64,000 bases of DNA. It comes from Calothrix sp. PCC 7507 (GTDB lineage: Bacteria; Cyanobacteriota; Cyanobacteriia; Cyanobacteriales; Nostocaceae). Each line of letters begins with the position of its first letter. Position 1 is the stretch's first letter. Under the pieces are notes generated by a model. That model ran no database searches. It had not been told where the DNA came from and saw only the letters and a list, made by a program, of their open reading frames with translations. The position numbers and the translations under genes were made by a program. The DNA lies in contig NC_019682.1 of assembly GCF_000316575.1 (NCBI RefSeq), positions 5,268,001-5,332,000 of the forward strand, in the 5' to 3' direction. Positions 42,562-50,180 of this stretch are shown here, piece by piece.

Positions 42562-43935
42562 ATGAGCCTCTGCATAAGTCCCCTTTGTTCCAAACCTCAA
42601 AATCCTGACAATATCCTGTTTTGTCAAGCTTGTGGCTCAGAGTTGCTTCTAGAAGGTCGTTATCGGGTAATACACACACTAGGTGAGGGCGGCTTTGGTA
42701 AAACTTACGAGGTGAGCGAAGCTCGAAATAACATCCCAAAAGTTCTTAAAGTATTAATTAACAATCAACAAAAAGCAGTTGAACTATTTCAGCGAGAAGC
42801 AGAAGTTCTGAGCTTTCTCAATCATCCAGGGATTCCCAAAGTAGAAACGAACGCTTACTTCGTCTATTTTCCGAGAAATCGTCCAGAGCCACTACACTGC
42901 TTGGTGATGGAGAAAATTGAAGGTCTGGATTTGCAGGAGTACATCAGACAAAGAGAGAATCGCCCCATAGATCAAAAATTAGCTGTGCAATGGTTGAGTG
43001 AAATAGTAAATATCCTACAACAAGTACACAGTCAGAACTTTTTTCACCGAGATATCAAACCTTCCAATATTATGCTCAGAGCAGAAGGAGGTTTAGCACT
43101 GATTGATTTTGGCACAGCGCGGCAAGTCTCAGGAACTTACATGGCTAAACAGCCGCAAGGTCAGGTGACAGGAATTATTTCGGTAGGCTACACTCCACAA
43201 GAGCAATTGAATGGTCAAGCAGTACCACAATCTGATTTTTTTGCATTAGGACGCACATTTGTGTATCTGCTGACAGGGAAAGAACCCAATCACTCAGCAA
43301 TTTATGACTCATACACTGATGAGTTGCGTTGGCGCAACTATGCTCCCCACATTTCGCCGCCTTTAGCAGATTTAATCGATCAGATGATGGCACGCTTTGC
43401 TGGTCAGCGACCAACAAATACGCAAGAAATTCTACAACGTTTGTCAGCAATTGACCGCCCTGAGATTAAACAGCCTCCTGAACCGCCTGTGATTGATCCT
43501 CCACCACCTCCAGATTATGAGTATGCAGGTTTTTGGAGAAGGTTAGTTGCAGACTTAATCGATCAAGTGATTTTAATTTTCAGCAGTGCCATCATTGCTT
43601 CTGGTTCTGTCAACGAAGTCTCAAGCTCATCAGCAGATCAAGATGCATTAGTTGGGTCTTTATTTATATTTATTTATATTTTTGTTGCGGCTGGATATGG
43701 ACCTGGGCTAGAGTCTTCTTTGTTACAAGCAACAATTGGTAAAAAAATGATGGGTATTATTGTTACCAACCTCAATGGTAATAAAATATCCTTTGGTCAA
43801 GCTTTTGCTAGACATATTAGCAAGTTTATTTCATATCTAACCTTGGGTGTGGGCTACATAATGGTAGGCTTTACTCAAAAAAGACAAACCCTGCACGATC
43901 AAATAGCTGGTTGTTTAGTAGTTAAAAAACGTTAG
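42562..43935 (+). CDS. Zinc-ribbon Ser/Thr protein kinase with C-terminal RDD membrane domain
   Basis: A 457-residue kinase. The N-terminal zinc ribbon has Cys at 4, 9, 21 and 24. The Hanks domain follows: glycine loop LGEGGFGKTYE, HRDIKPSNIM near 161, DFG in LIDFGTARQ near 182, and the activation-segment YTPQEQL. A proline-rich linker (PPEPPVIDPPPPPDYE) leads to an RDD domain (about 322-457) with two membrane segments. It is eleven bases upstream of a free RDD gene, which resembles its own C-terminus, so the two were probably produced by duplication and likely form one transcript. The same zinc-ribbon spacing is found in the kinase at 58033. Confidence 0.93.
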   Translation: MSLCISPLCSKPQNPDNILFCQACGSELLLEGRYRVIHTLGEGGFGKTYEVSEARNNIPKVLKVLINNQQKAVELFQREAEVLSFLNHPGIPKVETNAYFVYFPRNRPEPLHCLVMEKIEGLDLQEYIRQRENRPIDQKLAVQWLSEIVNILQQVHSQNFFHRDIKPSNIMLRAEGGLALIDFGTARQVSGTYMAKQPQGQVTGIISVGYTPQEQLNGQAVPQSDFFALGRTFVYLLTGKEPNHSAIYDSYTDELRWRNYAPHISPPLADLIDQMMARFAGQRPTNTQEILQRLSAIDRPEIKQPPEPPVIDPPPPPDYEYAGFWRRLVADLIDQVILIFSSAIIASGSVNEVSSSSADQDALVGSLFIFIYIFVAAGYGPGLESSLLQATIGKKMMGIIVTNLNGNKISFGQAFARHISKFISYLTLGVGYIMVGFTQKRQTLHDQIAGCLVVKKR

Positions 43936-43945
43936 GAGTAGAATT

Positions 43946-44374
43946 ATGCAACCGCAATCACCGCAATACGCTGGTTTTTGGACAAGATTTTTAGCAGCCT
44001 TCATAGATGGAATTATCTTATATATTATTGGGGCGATCGTTGGCTTTATTTTTGGGTTCGTCTATGCTGCTGTTTTAAGAACCACTGAAGGTCTACAAGG
44101 TATCGCCTTCGTTTTGGGAGTTTTGATTGGCTGGCTTTATTATGCCTCAATGGAGAGTTCTGCTCAACAAGCTACCCTTGGTAAACAAGCATTGGGGATT
44201 ATCGTCACTGATATTGATGGTAAACAAATCTCTTTTGCTAGGGCTACAGCTAGGCATTTTTCTAAGTGGATTTCTGCGATCATCTTACTGATTGGCTATA
44301 TCTTGGCAGCGTTTACCGAGAAAAAACAAGCGCTGCACGATATGATTGCTGGTACTTTGGTGGTGAAGAAATAA
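43946..44374 (+). CDS. RDD family membrane protein
   Basis: A 142-residue RDD-domain protein with two to three membrane segments (YIIGAIVGFIFGFVYAAV; FVLGVLIGWLYYASM; WISAIILLIGYILAAF). It shares YAGFW-RFL-A--ID, QATLGK and QALHDMIAGTLVVKK with the end of the upstream kinase (YAGFWRRLVADLID, QATIGK, QTLHDQIAGCLVVKK). GGAG is placed correctly for the ATG. The family's activity is unclear; some members transport ions or compatible solutes. Confidence 0.9.
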   Translation: MQPQSPQYAGFWTRFLAAFIDGIILYIIGAIVGFIFGFVYAAVLRTTEGLQGIAFVLGVLIGWLYYASMESSAQQATLGKQALGIIVTDIDGKQISFARATARHFSKWISAIILLIGYILAAFTEKKQALHDMIAGTLVVKK

Positions 44375-44403
44375 GCTCGTCAGCAAACTTGCATTGCATA
44401 TTG

Positions 44404-44472
44404 TAAGTAAGTGGGCACAATTAAACCTAACTATGTAGAGAAATGTAAACAAGACTCAAACCCTTTCTCCTA
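44404..44472. mobile_element. MITE-like element, TAAGTAAGT family (copy 2, partial)
   Basis: TAAGTAAGTGGGCACAATTA and about 50 following bases match the element at 60240 with about six differences over 70 bp (AACAAGACTCAAACCCTTTC, then TCTCCTAT). The right end seen in other copies was not found. Confidence 0.75.
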
Positions 44473-44551
44473 TAGCAAGATTGCCTATCATTTGCGAGTG
44501 CTTGCTTTAATTACGCCGATTGTTAATAACCCAAGGCGATCGCTTGACGAC

Positions 44552-44660
44552 TAAGAGGTTGTTTGAAAAGTCTCCTTCTATGTCATGCTGAGGAACGTTC
44601 CGCAAAGCTCCACTCAGAATGACAATTTATACCTGAAAAAACTTTTCAAACATCCTCTAA
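44552..44660. mobile_element. MITE-like element with 20-bp ends
   Basis: TAAGAGGTTGTTTGAAAAGT and ACTTTTCAAACATCCTCTAA are inverted repeats matching at 18 of 20 positions, bounding 109 bp. A second, inner pair (TGTCATGCTGAG and CTCAGAATGACA) is present. There is no coding capacity. Confidence 0.85.
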
Positions 44661-44782
44661 GCTCGACTTTATCCAAAGTTAAGAACTTGGTCTCCTTTAG
44701 TCGGCAAAAACCCTGGCTTTTGGTAAATACTTTTTCCACGTCACTGATTATCGATAAATTACAAAAACTAAACCTAGTATCC

Positions 44783-44910
44783 TATAGGACTAGTATTTGA
44801 TTTTTGAAAAAATCTAAGTATCTGTAGGTAGGGCTATGCCAAGCAAAACCATGATACGGTGGGCATTGCCCACCCTACGTATATTTCAATCTTCAAATAT
44901 TAGTCCTATA
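44783..44910. mobile_element. MITE-like element, TATAGGACTA family (intact copy)
   Basis: TATAGGACTAGTATTTGA and TCAAATATTAGTCCTATA are inverted ends of a 128-bp element with a perfect palindrome core, GGTGGGCATTGCCCACC. Related pieces are at 32419-32701 and 59277-59341; a loose right-end fragment (AAATCAAATACGAGTCCTAT) is at 44998-45017. Confidence 0.85.
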
Positions 44911-45086
44911 CAAGGGTTTCGGCGTTGGGTTTTGGGCTGCGTAAAAATGAATAAAGTCGAGCTAAGATAGTCGCTACAAATACTTAGATTTGTTCACAAA
45001 TCAAATACGAGTCCTATACTTGTATTCCGCCCACAGGGAAGTGATAATTAACGCTATTAGTTTTATCTAAAAGGTGGGGGAATTTT

Positions 45087-46268
45087 ATGGTGCATAACTT
45101 TAAGGAACTGGCAAAACTTTACAAAAATGCACTCCTAAATAATGTCCTGCCATTTTGGGAAACACACTCGATTGATTGGGAGCAAGGTGGCTATTTCACT
45201 TGTCTTGATAGCCAGGGTAAAGTGTATGACACTGATAAATTTATCTGGCTACAAAATCGCCAATTATGGACTTTTTCCATGCTTTGTAACCAGTTAGAAA
45301 AACGAGAAACCTGGTTAAAAATTGCTAGCAACGGTGCGAATTTTCTGGCTCAACATGGCAGAGATACCGATGGTAACTGGTACTTTGCGCTAACCCGTGG
45401 AGGTCAGCCACTGGTTCAGCCCTATAATATTTTTTCTGATTGTTTTGCTGCAATGGCTTTTAGCCAATACGCCCTCGCCTCTGGTGAAGATTGGGCGAAG
45501 AGTGTAGCGATCGCCGCTTACAATAATGTTCTGCGTCGCCAGGATAACCCCAAGGGTAAGTATACAAAGACTTATCCAGGTACACGCCCCATGAAATCCT
45601 TAGCTGTGCCGATGATTTTAGCTAACTTAACTCTAGAAATGGAGTGGCTACTACCCAGTGAAACGTTAGAGAATGTCCTAGCTGCAACTGTTCAAGAAGT
45701 GATGACCGATTTTCTCGATCAAGAACGGGGGTTGATGTTTGAAAATGTTGCACCTGATGGTTCTCACATTGATTGTTTTGAAGGACGGTTAATTAACCCT
45801 GGTCATGGTATCGAAGCCATGTGGTTTATCATGGATATTGCCCGTCGTCGCCATGATACAAAAACAATTAACCAAGCTGTGGATGTGGTGTTAAATATCC
45901 TCAATTTTGCTTGGGATAGCGAGTATGGCGGGTTGTATTACTTTATGGATGTAAACAGTAATCCGCCGCAGCAATTGGAATGGGATCAAAAACTGTGGTG
46001 GGTTCATCTAGAGTCTTTGGTGGCGTTAGCGATCGCTTATCGTCTCACAAAGCGTGAGATATGCTGGGAGTGGTATCAAAAAATGCACGATTATGCTTGG
46101 CCGCATTTTGCCGATCCCCAACATGGTGAGTGGTTTGGCTACCTGAATCGACGTGGGGAAGTGCTGTTAAATCTCAAAGGCGGGAAATGGAAAGGCTGCT
46201 TTCACGTACCCCGTGCATTATACCTTTGTTGGCAGCAGTTTGAGGCGTTGAGTTCGGAGTCAGTTTAA
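45087..46268 (+). CDS. AGE family epimerase/isomerase (N-acylglucosamine 2-epimerase-like)
   Basis: A 393-residue (alpha/alpha)6-barrel enzyme of the AGE family, which interconverts hexosamine or mannose/glucose epimers at C2. Recognisable parts include the N-terminal [20 protein letters not shown] and RQLWTFSML, the mid [14 protein letters not shown] (catalytic-type His) and the C-terminal [15 protein letters not shown]. Members include N-acetylglucosamine 2-epimerase, cellobiose 2-epimerase and mannose isomerase; the exact substrate is open. A strong AAGGTGGGGG precedes the ATG. A hexosamine-kinase-like gene lies 1.7 kb further on. Confidence 0.9.
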   Translation: MVHNFKELAKLYKNALLNNVLPFWETHSIDWEQGGYFTCLDSQGKVYDTDKFIWLQNRQLWTFSMLCNQLEKRETWLKIASNGANFLAQHGRDTDGNWYFALTRGGQPLVQPYNIFSDCFAAMAFSQYALASGEDWAKSVAIAAYNNVLRRQDNPKGKYTKTYPGTRPMKSLAVPMILANLTLEMEWLLPSETLENVLAATVQEVMTDFLDQERGLMFENVAPDGSHIDCFEGRLINPGHGIEAMWFIMDIARRRHDTKTINQAVDVVLNILNFAWDSEYGGLYYFMDVNSNPPQQLEWDQKLWWVHLESLVALAIAYRLTKREICWEWYQKMHDYAWPHFADPQHGEWFGYLNRRGEVLLNLKGGKWKGCFHVPRALYLCWQQFEALSSESV

Positions 46269-46306
46269 AAGTTAAATTAAAAGCAGATATATGGGATAGA
46301 TGTCTT

Positions 46307-46882
46307 ATGGTTGTTACCCCCAAGCGATTCACCATTGACGAGTATCATCAACTGATTGAACTGGGTTTTCTCAAAGAGGGCGATCGCATCGAATTAATTC
46401 GCGGAGAACTGACCCAAATGGTAGCGAAAGGAACACCTCACACATTCTGTACAAACCGACTTTGTCGTCAATTAGATAGATTGTTAGGTGATAGAGCAGT
46501 TATTCGTGGACAAGATCCTATCACCTTGTCCAATCAAAGTGAGCCTGAGCCAGATGTTGTCATCGCACGCGGAACAGAAGAGGATTATCTTGCTCATCAT
46601 CCCTATCCTCAAGATATTTTTTTGGTTATCGAAGTTTCAGACACAACGCTAAATTACGACCAAACAACGAAATTAGAACTTTATGCAGAAGCAGAAATTT
46701 CTCATTACTGGATAGTCAATTTGCTAGCCCGTCAACTTGAAGTTTACAGCCAACCCTATCAAAATGCTCAAGATGACTTTAACTATCTCAGCAAGCAAAT
46801 TATTCTTCCTCACCAGTCAGTTTCCATTCCTGGTTTTGAAGATGTCTTATTAGAATTAAGTCGAATCTTTCCCAATTTGTAG
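46307..46882 (+). CDS. Uma2 family PD-(D/E)XK endonuclease-like protein (copy 1)
   Basis: A 191-residue Uma2/DUF820 protein, a PD-(D/E)XK-fold family expanded in cyanobacteria. It has the entry helix FTIDEYHQLIELGFLKEGD, the acidic residues around IELIRGELTQM, SEPEPDVVIARG, then FLVIEVSDTTLNYDQTTK and WIVNL. The biological role is unknown. The TAG stop lies in a palindromic repeat (46881-46905). A second member is at 61664. Confidence 0.93.
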   Translation: MVVTPKRFTIDEYHQLIELGFLKEGDRIELIRGELTQMVAKGTPHTFCTNRLCRQLDRLLGDRAVIRGQDPITLSNQSEPEPDVVIARGTEEDYLAHHPYPQDIFLVIEVSDTTLNYDQTTKLELYAEAEISHYWIVNLLARQLEVYSQPYQNAQDDFNYLSKQIILPHQSVSIPGFEDVLLELSRIFPNL

Positions 46883-47093
46883 AGACGGCGATTTATCGCG
46901 TCTCTCTAACCATCAAAATGAATTTGACAGACTAAACCCCATCCATTTTGAAACCAGGAGTAGGCATCTTGCCCGCTAATACCAACTGGGAGCAAGATGC
47001 TCCCACTACGATTCTGAAAATAGATGTGGTTTAGTATGGGCACGGCATTCAAAATATTTTCCTCCATCAAACAATATTATTGATGCCGTGCCC
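46881..47093. repeat. Three stacked palindromic elements
   Basis: From left to right: the palindrome AGAGACGGCGATTTATCGCG through TCTCT (46881-46905) overlapping the Uma2 stop. Then a MITE-like element with ends ACTAAACCCCATCCATTTTG and ATAGATGTGGTTTAGT (46931-47035). Last, a perfect 11-bp inverted repeat GGGCACGGCAT (47038-47048) and ATGCCGTGCCC (47083-47093). No gene. Confidence 0.8.
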
Positions 47094-47121
47094 CTACAGC
47101 ATATTACTCCGCGATAAATCT

Positions 47122-47484
47122 TTATCTAGCCGTATTTTCCTTGAGTTCACGAGCGCTTCTCTTCGCTGTGTCTGGGTACACTGAACCCAAGTCTTTTACA
47201 GCCTCTGCTGATTGTTTGCCAATTCTCTTAAGTCTTTCGCCAGGATCGCCTTTGGTTTCACGAGCTTCTTTATTCCACTCCCCCGTTGTTTTTGGTCTTT
47301 GGGAATCATCTTGATGTATCAAGTTGTCTACCTTCCTGGTTACAGCTTTGTTACTCCGGTCATAATCAACGTTTGCTGTTAGCACTACAAACCCAACTAG
47401 GGCAATTGCTAAAAAACGCTTTATCTGAAAACTGTTAATTATGGCATTGATGTGAGCAACTGCTCTAGAAATTAGATTTGTCAT
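47122..47484 (-). CDS. Hypothetical cyanobacterial exported or membrane protein
   Basis: A 120-residue protein with an N-terminal hydrophobic segment (RFLAIALVGFVVLTA) and a basic, helix-rich soluble part with the stretches KTTGEWNKEARETKGDPGER and VKDLGSVYPDTAKRSA. It looks like a family I have seen only in cyanobacteria, without known function. The segment could be an uncleaved signal. It is upstream of nothing, with its stop 29 bp beyond the stacked palindromes. Confidence 0.65.
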   Translation of the reverse strand: MTNLISRAVAHINAIINSFQIKRFLAIALVGFVVLTANVDYDRSNKAVTRKVDNLIHQDDSQRPKTTGEWNKEARETKGDPGERLKRIGKQSAEAVKDLGSVYPDTAKRSARELKENTAR

Positions 47485-47964
47485 GATAAAACTCCGTTAG
47501 TTCATTCTCAATACTTTTCATGATTTCAGGATTTGATTGACTCGTTTCCAGCACAGTTTAGTGATGAAATTGAGTAAATAAATAACTCATTTTCAAGTTA
47601 ATTTAGATATCCTGAACCCAAATTCAGAATAGCTATAAATAAACTCATTTTTCCTCTAACATAAGTCGTAGCTTAGTTATGAACAAGAGATATTTTTATA
47701 AATCCTGGTTTGTATTAGTGAAAACTTAAATTCTTTCCAGAGACAACAAAATCTCTATGTTAAGTATGATGCGATGTCTGACTATAAGCTCTTCTTATAA
47801 CTTTTGTGCTGGCGCTCGATAGCGATCAACACTACGTTAGTCATCTGCTGTAGGCGATCGCACAATCTGCAACACTTATATACAGACCTGATGCGATACT
47901 TACGCTACGATATCCCCTAATTGCCTTTGTGCAATATATGTGGGGAGTAAGGTCTAAAACGAAT
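47485..47964. other. Intergenic, no convincing gene
   Basis: The 480-bp divergent region between the hypothetical gene (47484) and the phosphotransferase (47965). It is AT-rich to about 47700, with two HIP1-type sites after 47800. I see no terminator, repeat or gene. Confidence 0.5.
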
Positions 47965-49083
47965 ATGACAGAAGATATTAAAGCACAGGCTACGGACAAT
48001 CTAGTTGCTATTGCCAATCAATTCACGCTGCAAGGGAAAGCGACAGATATACAAGGTTTTGGCAACGGTAATATAAATGATACTTTCTTGGTAACGTTAG
48101 ATTCTGTAGACGAAAAGCATTTTGTCTTGCAACGTATTAATACGCAGGTGTTTCGTCAGCCTCAACTCGTCATGCAGAATATGCGTACTTACACAGAGCA
48201 TGTTCAAAAGCGATTGCAAAATACTCCCCTTAACCGCCGTTGGGAAGTCCCCCGCGTATTATTAACCAAAGATAACCAGGATTGCTGCACAGATGCGGTT
48301 GGCTCTTTTTGGCGTGCAATTAGCTTTATTGAAGGCTCCCAGTCCTTTGAGACATTGCAAGATACTTCACGCGCTCGTGAAGTCGGCTATGCTTTGGGTA
48401 CATTCCACAATCTGATCAGCGACTTACCCTCAGAAAACTTGGCTGACACGTTGGTAGGGTTTCATATTACGCCACGCTACCTGCAACACTACAACGAAGT
48501 TTTAGCGAAAACTCGCTTGCACACATCCCCAGACGTTAATTATTGCCAGCAATTTGTGAGCGATCGCCAAACCTTTGCACATATCCTAGAAGATGCCAAA
48601 ACTACAGGTAAGTTACCTCTGCGGTTAATGCACGGCGATCCTAAAATCAACAATGTCATGTTTGACACCACCACCCAGCAAGCTGTTAGCGTCATCGACC
48701 TCGATACTGTTAAACCTGGGTTAGTACATTATGATATTGGCGACTGTTTGCGATCGGGTTGCAATCCTGCGGGAGAGGAAACACAGCAGTGGGAAGGTGT
48801 CTACTTTGAGCCTGATCTTTGCCAAAGTATACTCCAAGGTTATCTGTCTGTTGCCAAAGCTTTTCTCACGGAAAATGACTATATCTATATATATGATGCC
48901 ATTCGTCTGATTACCTTTGAGTTGGGCTTAAGATTTTTTGCCGATTATTTAGCAGGGAATGTCTACTTTAAAGTCAAATATCCAGAACACAACTTAACAA
49001 GGGCGATCGTTCAATTTAAACTCACCGAGAGTATAGAATCTCAAGAAACCAGAATTCGTACCATCATTCAGGAAATGAAATAA
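47965..49083 (+). CDS. Phosphotransferase of the aminoglycoside/hexosamine kinase fold (NahK-like)
   Basis: A 372-residue APH-fold kinase. Near the N-terminus, FGNGNINDTFLVTL and FVLQRINTQVFRQPQLVMQN match the entry and ATP-binding part of N-acetylhexosamine 1-kinases. The catalytic loop HGDPKINNVMFD and metal-binding VIDLDTVKPGLVHYDIGD follow. It could phosphorylate a hexosamine, consistent with the AGE epimerase at 45087, though they are not one operon (a Uma2 and another gene intervene). Start chosen at 47965; a GTG at 47929 would add 12 residues. Confidence 0.82.
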   Translation: MTEDIKAQATDNLVAIANQFTLQGKATDIQGFGNGNINDTFLVTLDSVDEKHFVLQRINTQVFRQPQLVMQNMRTYTEHVQKRLQNTPLNRRWEVPRVLLTKDNQDCCTDAVGSFWRAISFIEGSQSFETLQDTSRAREVGYALGTFHNLISDLPSENLADTLVGFHITPRYLQHYNEVLAKTRLHTSPDVNYCQQFVSDRQTFAHILEDAKTTGKLPLRLMHGDPKINNVMFDTTTQQAVSVIDLDTVKPGLVHYDIGDCLRSGCNPAGEETQQWEGVYFEPDLCQSILQGYLSVAKAFLTENDYIYIYDAIRLITFELGLRFFADYLAGNVYFKVKYPEHNLTRAIVQFKLTESIESQETRIRTIIQEMK

Positions 49084-49236
49084 ATTTCTGGCGTTGCTGA
49101 ATTAAAGGAAAAAGATTTCACGCAGAGTCGCGGAGGCACAGAGAGTAAGAGTTTGAGATATTAAATTTTCACTTGGATACACAGACAATTTATCGGCGGT
49201 TAAAAACTCCAATTTCTCACTTTTGCCGACAATCTC

Positions 49237-49776
49237 ATGAACGAACAGACATTTTCTTTGCAACCTTTCCCATTTTCCCCAGCAGAACCTGATCTGAAGA
49301 TAGTGGGAAGCATCTCCCGCAACGCAAATCTACTGGTGATCAATTATCTGCTTCTTGGCGATATTAAAAAAGTGGCGATCGCTCCACCATCAGACACCCC
49401 AGCGCGAAAACATCAACTCTGGGCAAATACTTGTTTTGAGTTCTTTATTGGTGTGAAAAATTCCCCTCAATATTGGGAATTCAACCTCTCTCCCACTGGA
49501 AAATGGAATGTCTATCGCTTTGATGGGTATCGTCAAGGAATGCAAGAGGAGACTGCTTTTGCCGCACTGCCATTTAGTGTCCAACATTTTTCAGACAGTT
49601 TAGCGATCGCTCTTAATGTTAATTTAGCTCAAATCATTCCACCAGAAAACCCCGTAGAAGTTGCCATCACCACCGTCATCAAGCACACAGATGGTGAATT
49701 AACTTACTGGGCCTTAACTCATCCAGGCACAGAAGCTGATTTTCACCAACGAGATAGTTTCACCATTGAATTGTGA
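49237..49776 (+). CDS. DOMON-like domain protein
   Basis: A 179-residue single-domain beta-sandwich protein. TCFEFFIG, NSPQYWEFNLSPTGKWNVYRF and TYWALTHP match the type-9 carbohydrate-binding/DOMON-like family that occurs alone in cyanobacteria. It has no signal peptide. A function in sugar or haem binding is possible from the fold only. There is a 150-bp spacer from the upstream kinase. Confidence 0.8.
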   Translation: MNEQTFSLQPFPFSPAEPDLKIVGSISRNANLLVINYLLLGDIKKVAIAPPSDTPARKHQLWANTCFEFFIGVKNSPQYWEFNLSPTGKWNVYRFDGYRQGMQEETAFAALPFSVQHFSDSLAIALNVNLAQIIPPENPVEVAITTVIKHTDGELTYWALTHPGTEADFHQRDSFTIEL

Positions 49777-50180
49777 ATTTGTCATTGGTCAACAGTCATC
49801 AATCAGTCATTCTGCCCCATCTTTTCTGTATCCTTTGTTACTTTTACCTAAAATAGGATGCTTGATGACAAAGGGCTAAGTGTCTACGTATTGTGACAAA
49901 ACCCCTATCTTAGCCTATTAATTTGATAATTTTTCAGGCGTTCGCATTCCTTAACTGAAAGAATTACTGATAAATAAAAATTTATTGTGTAAAAATATCA
50001 CAGTACAAACCTATTACCTCACCACCACCAAAGACAAACTCACCTACTTCATCGTTTACCGATGTGTCTCCCGCCACGAAGTAAAAAAAAGCTCATCCAA
50101 CCCTCATAATTCCGACGATAAAAAACCAACCGATGCGTGCTAAGTTTTAAATCCATCGTCTTGCGTTCGCGCTTTAGCCC
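49777..50180. other. Upstream region of the CyRepA1 gene; possible origin
   Basis: A 404-bp AT-rich spacer. CATCG TTTAC CGATG (50050-50064) is a perfect short hairpin, and the 130 bp before the ATG have several copies of ATCG-type words (CGACGAT, CCGATGCG, CCATCGTC). These could be binding sites for the adjacent replication protein, but they are too short to call iterons. Confidence 0.35.

Noticed and set aside
44585-44800. A 71-codon frame in the repeat region after the RDD gene
   Set aside because: It runs through the MITE-like element at 44552-44660 and into the next one, and has no coding features.
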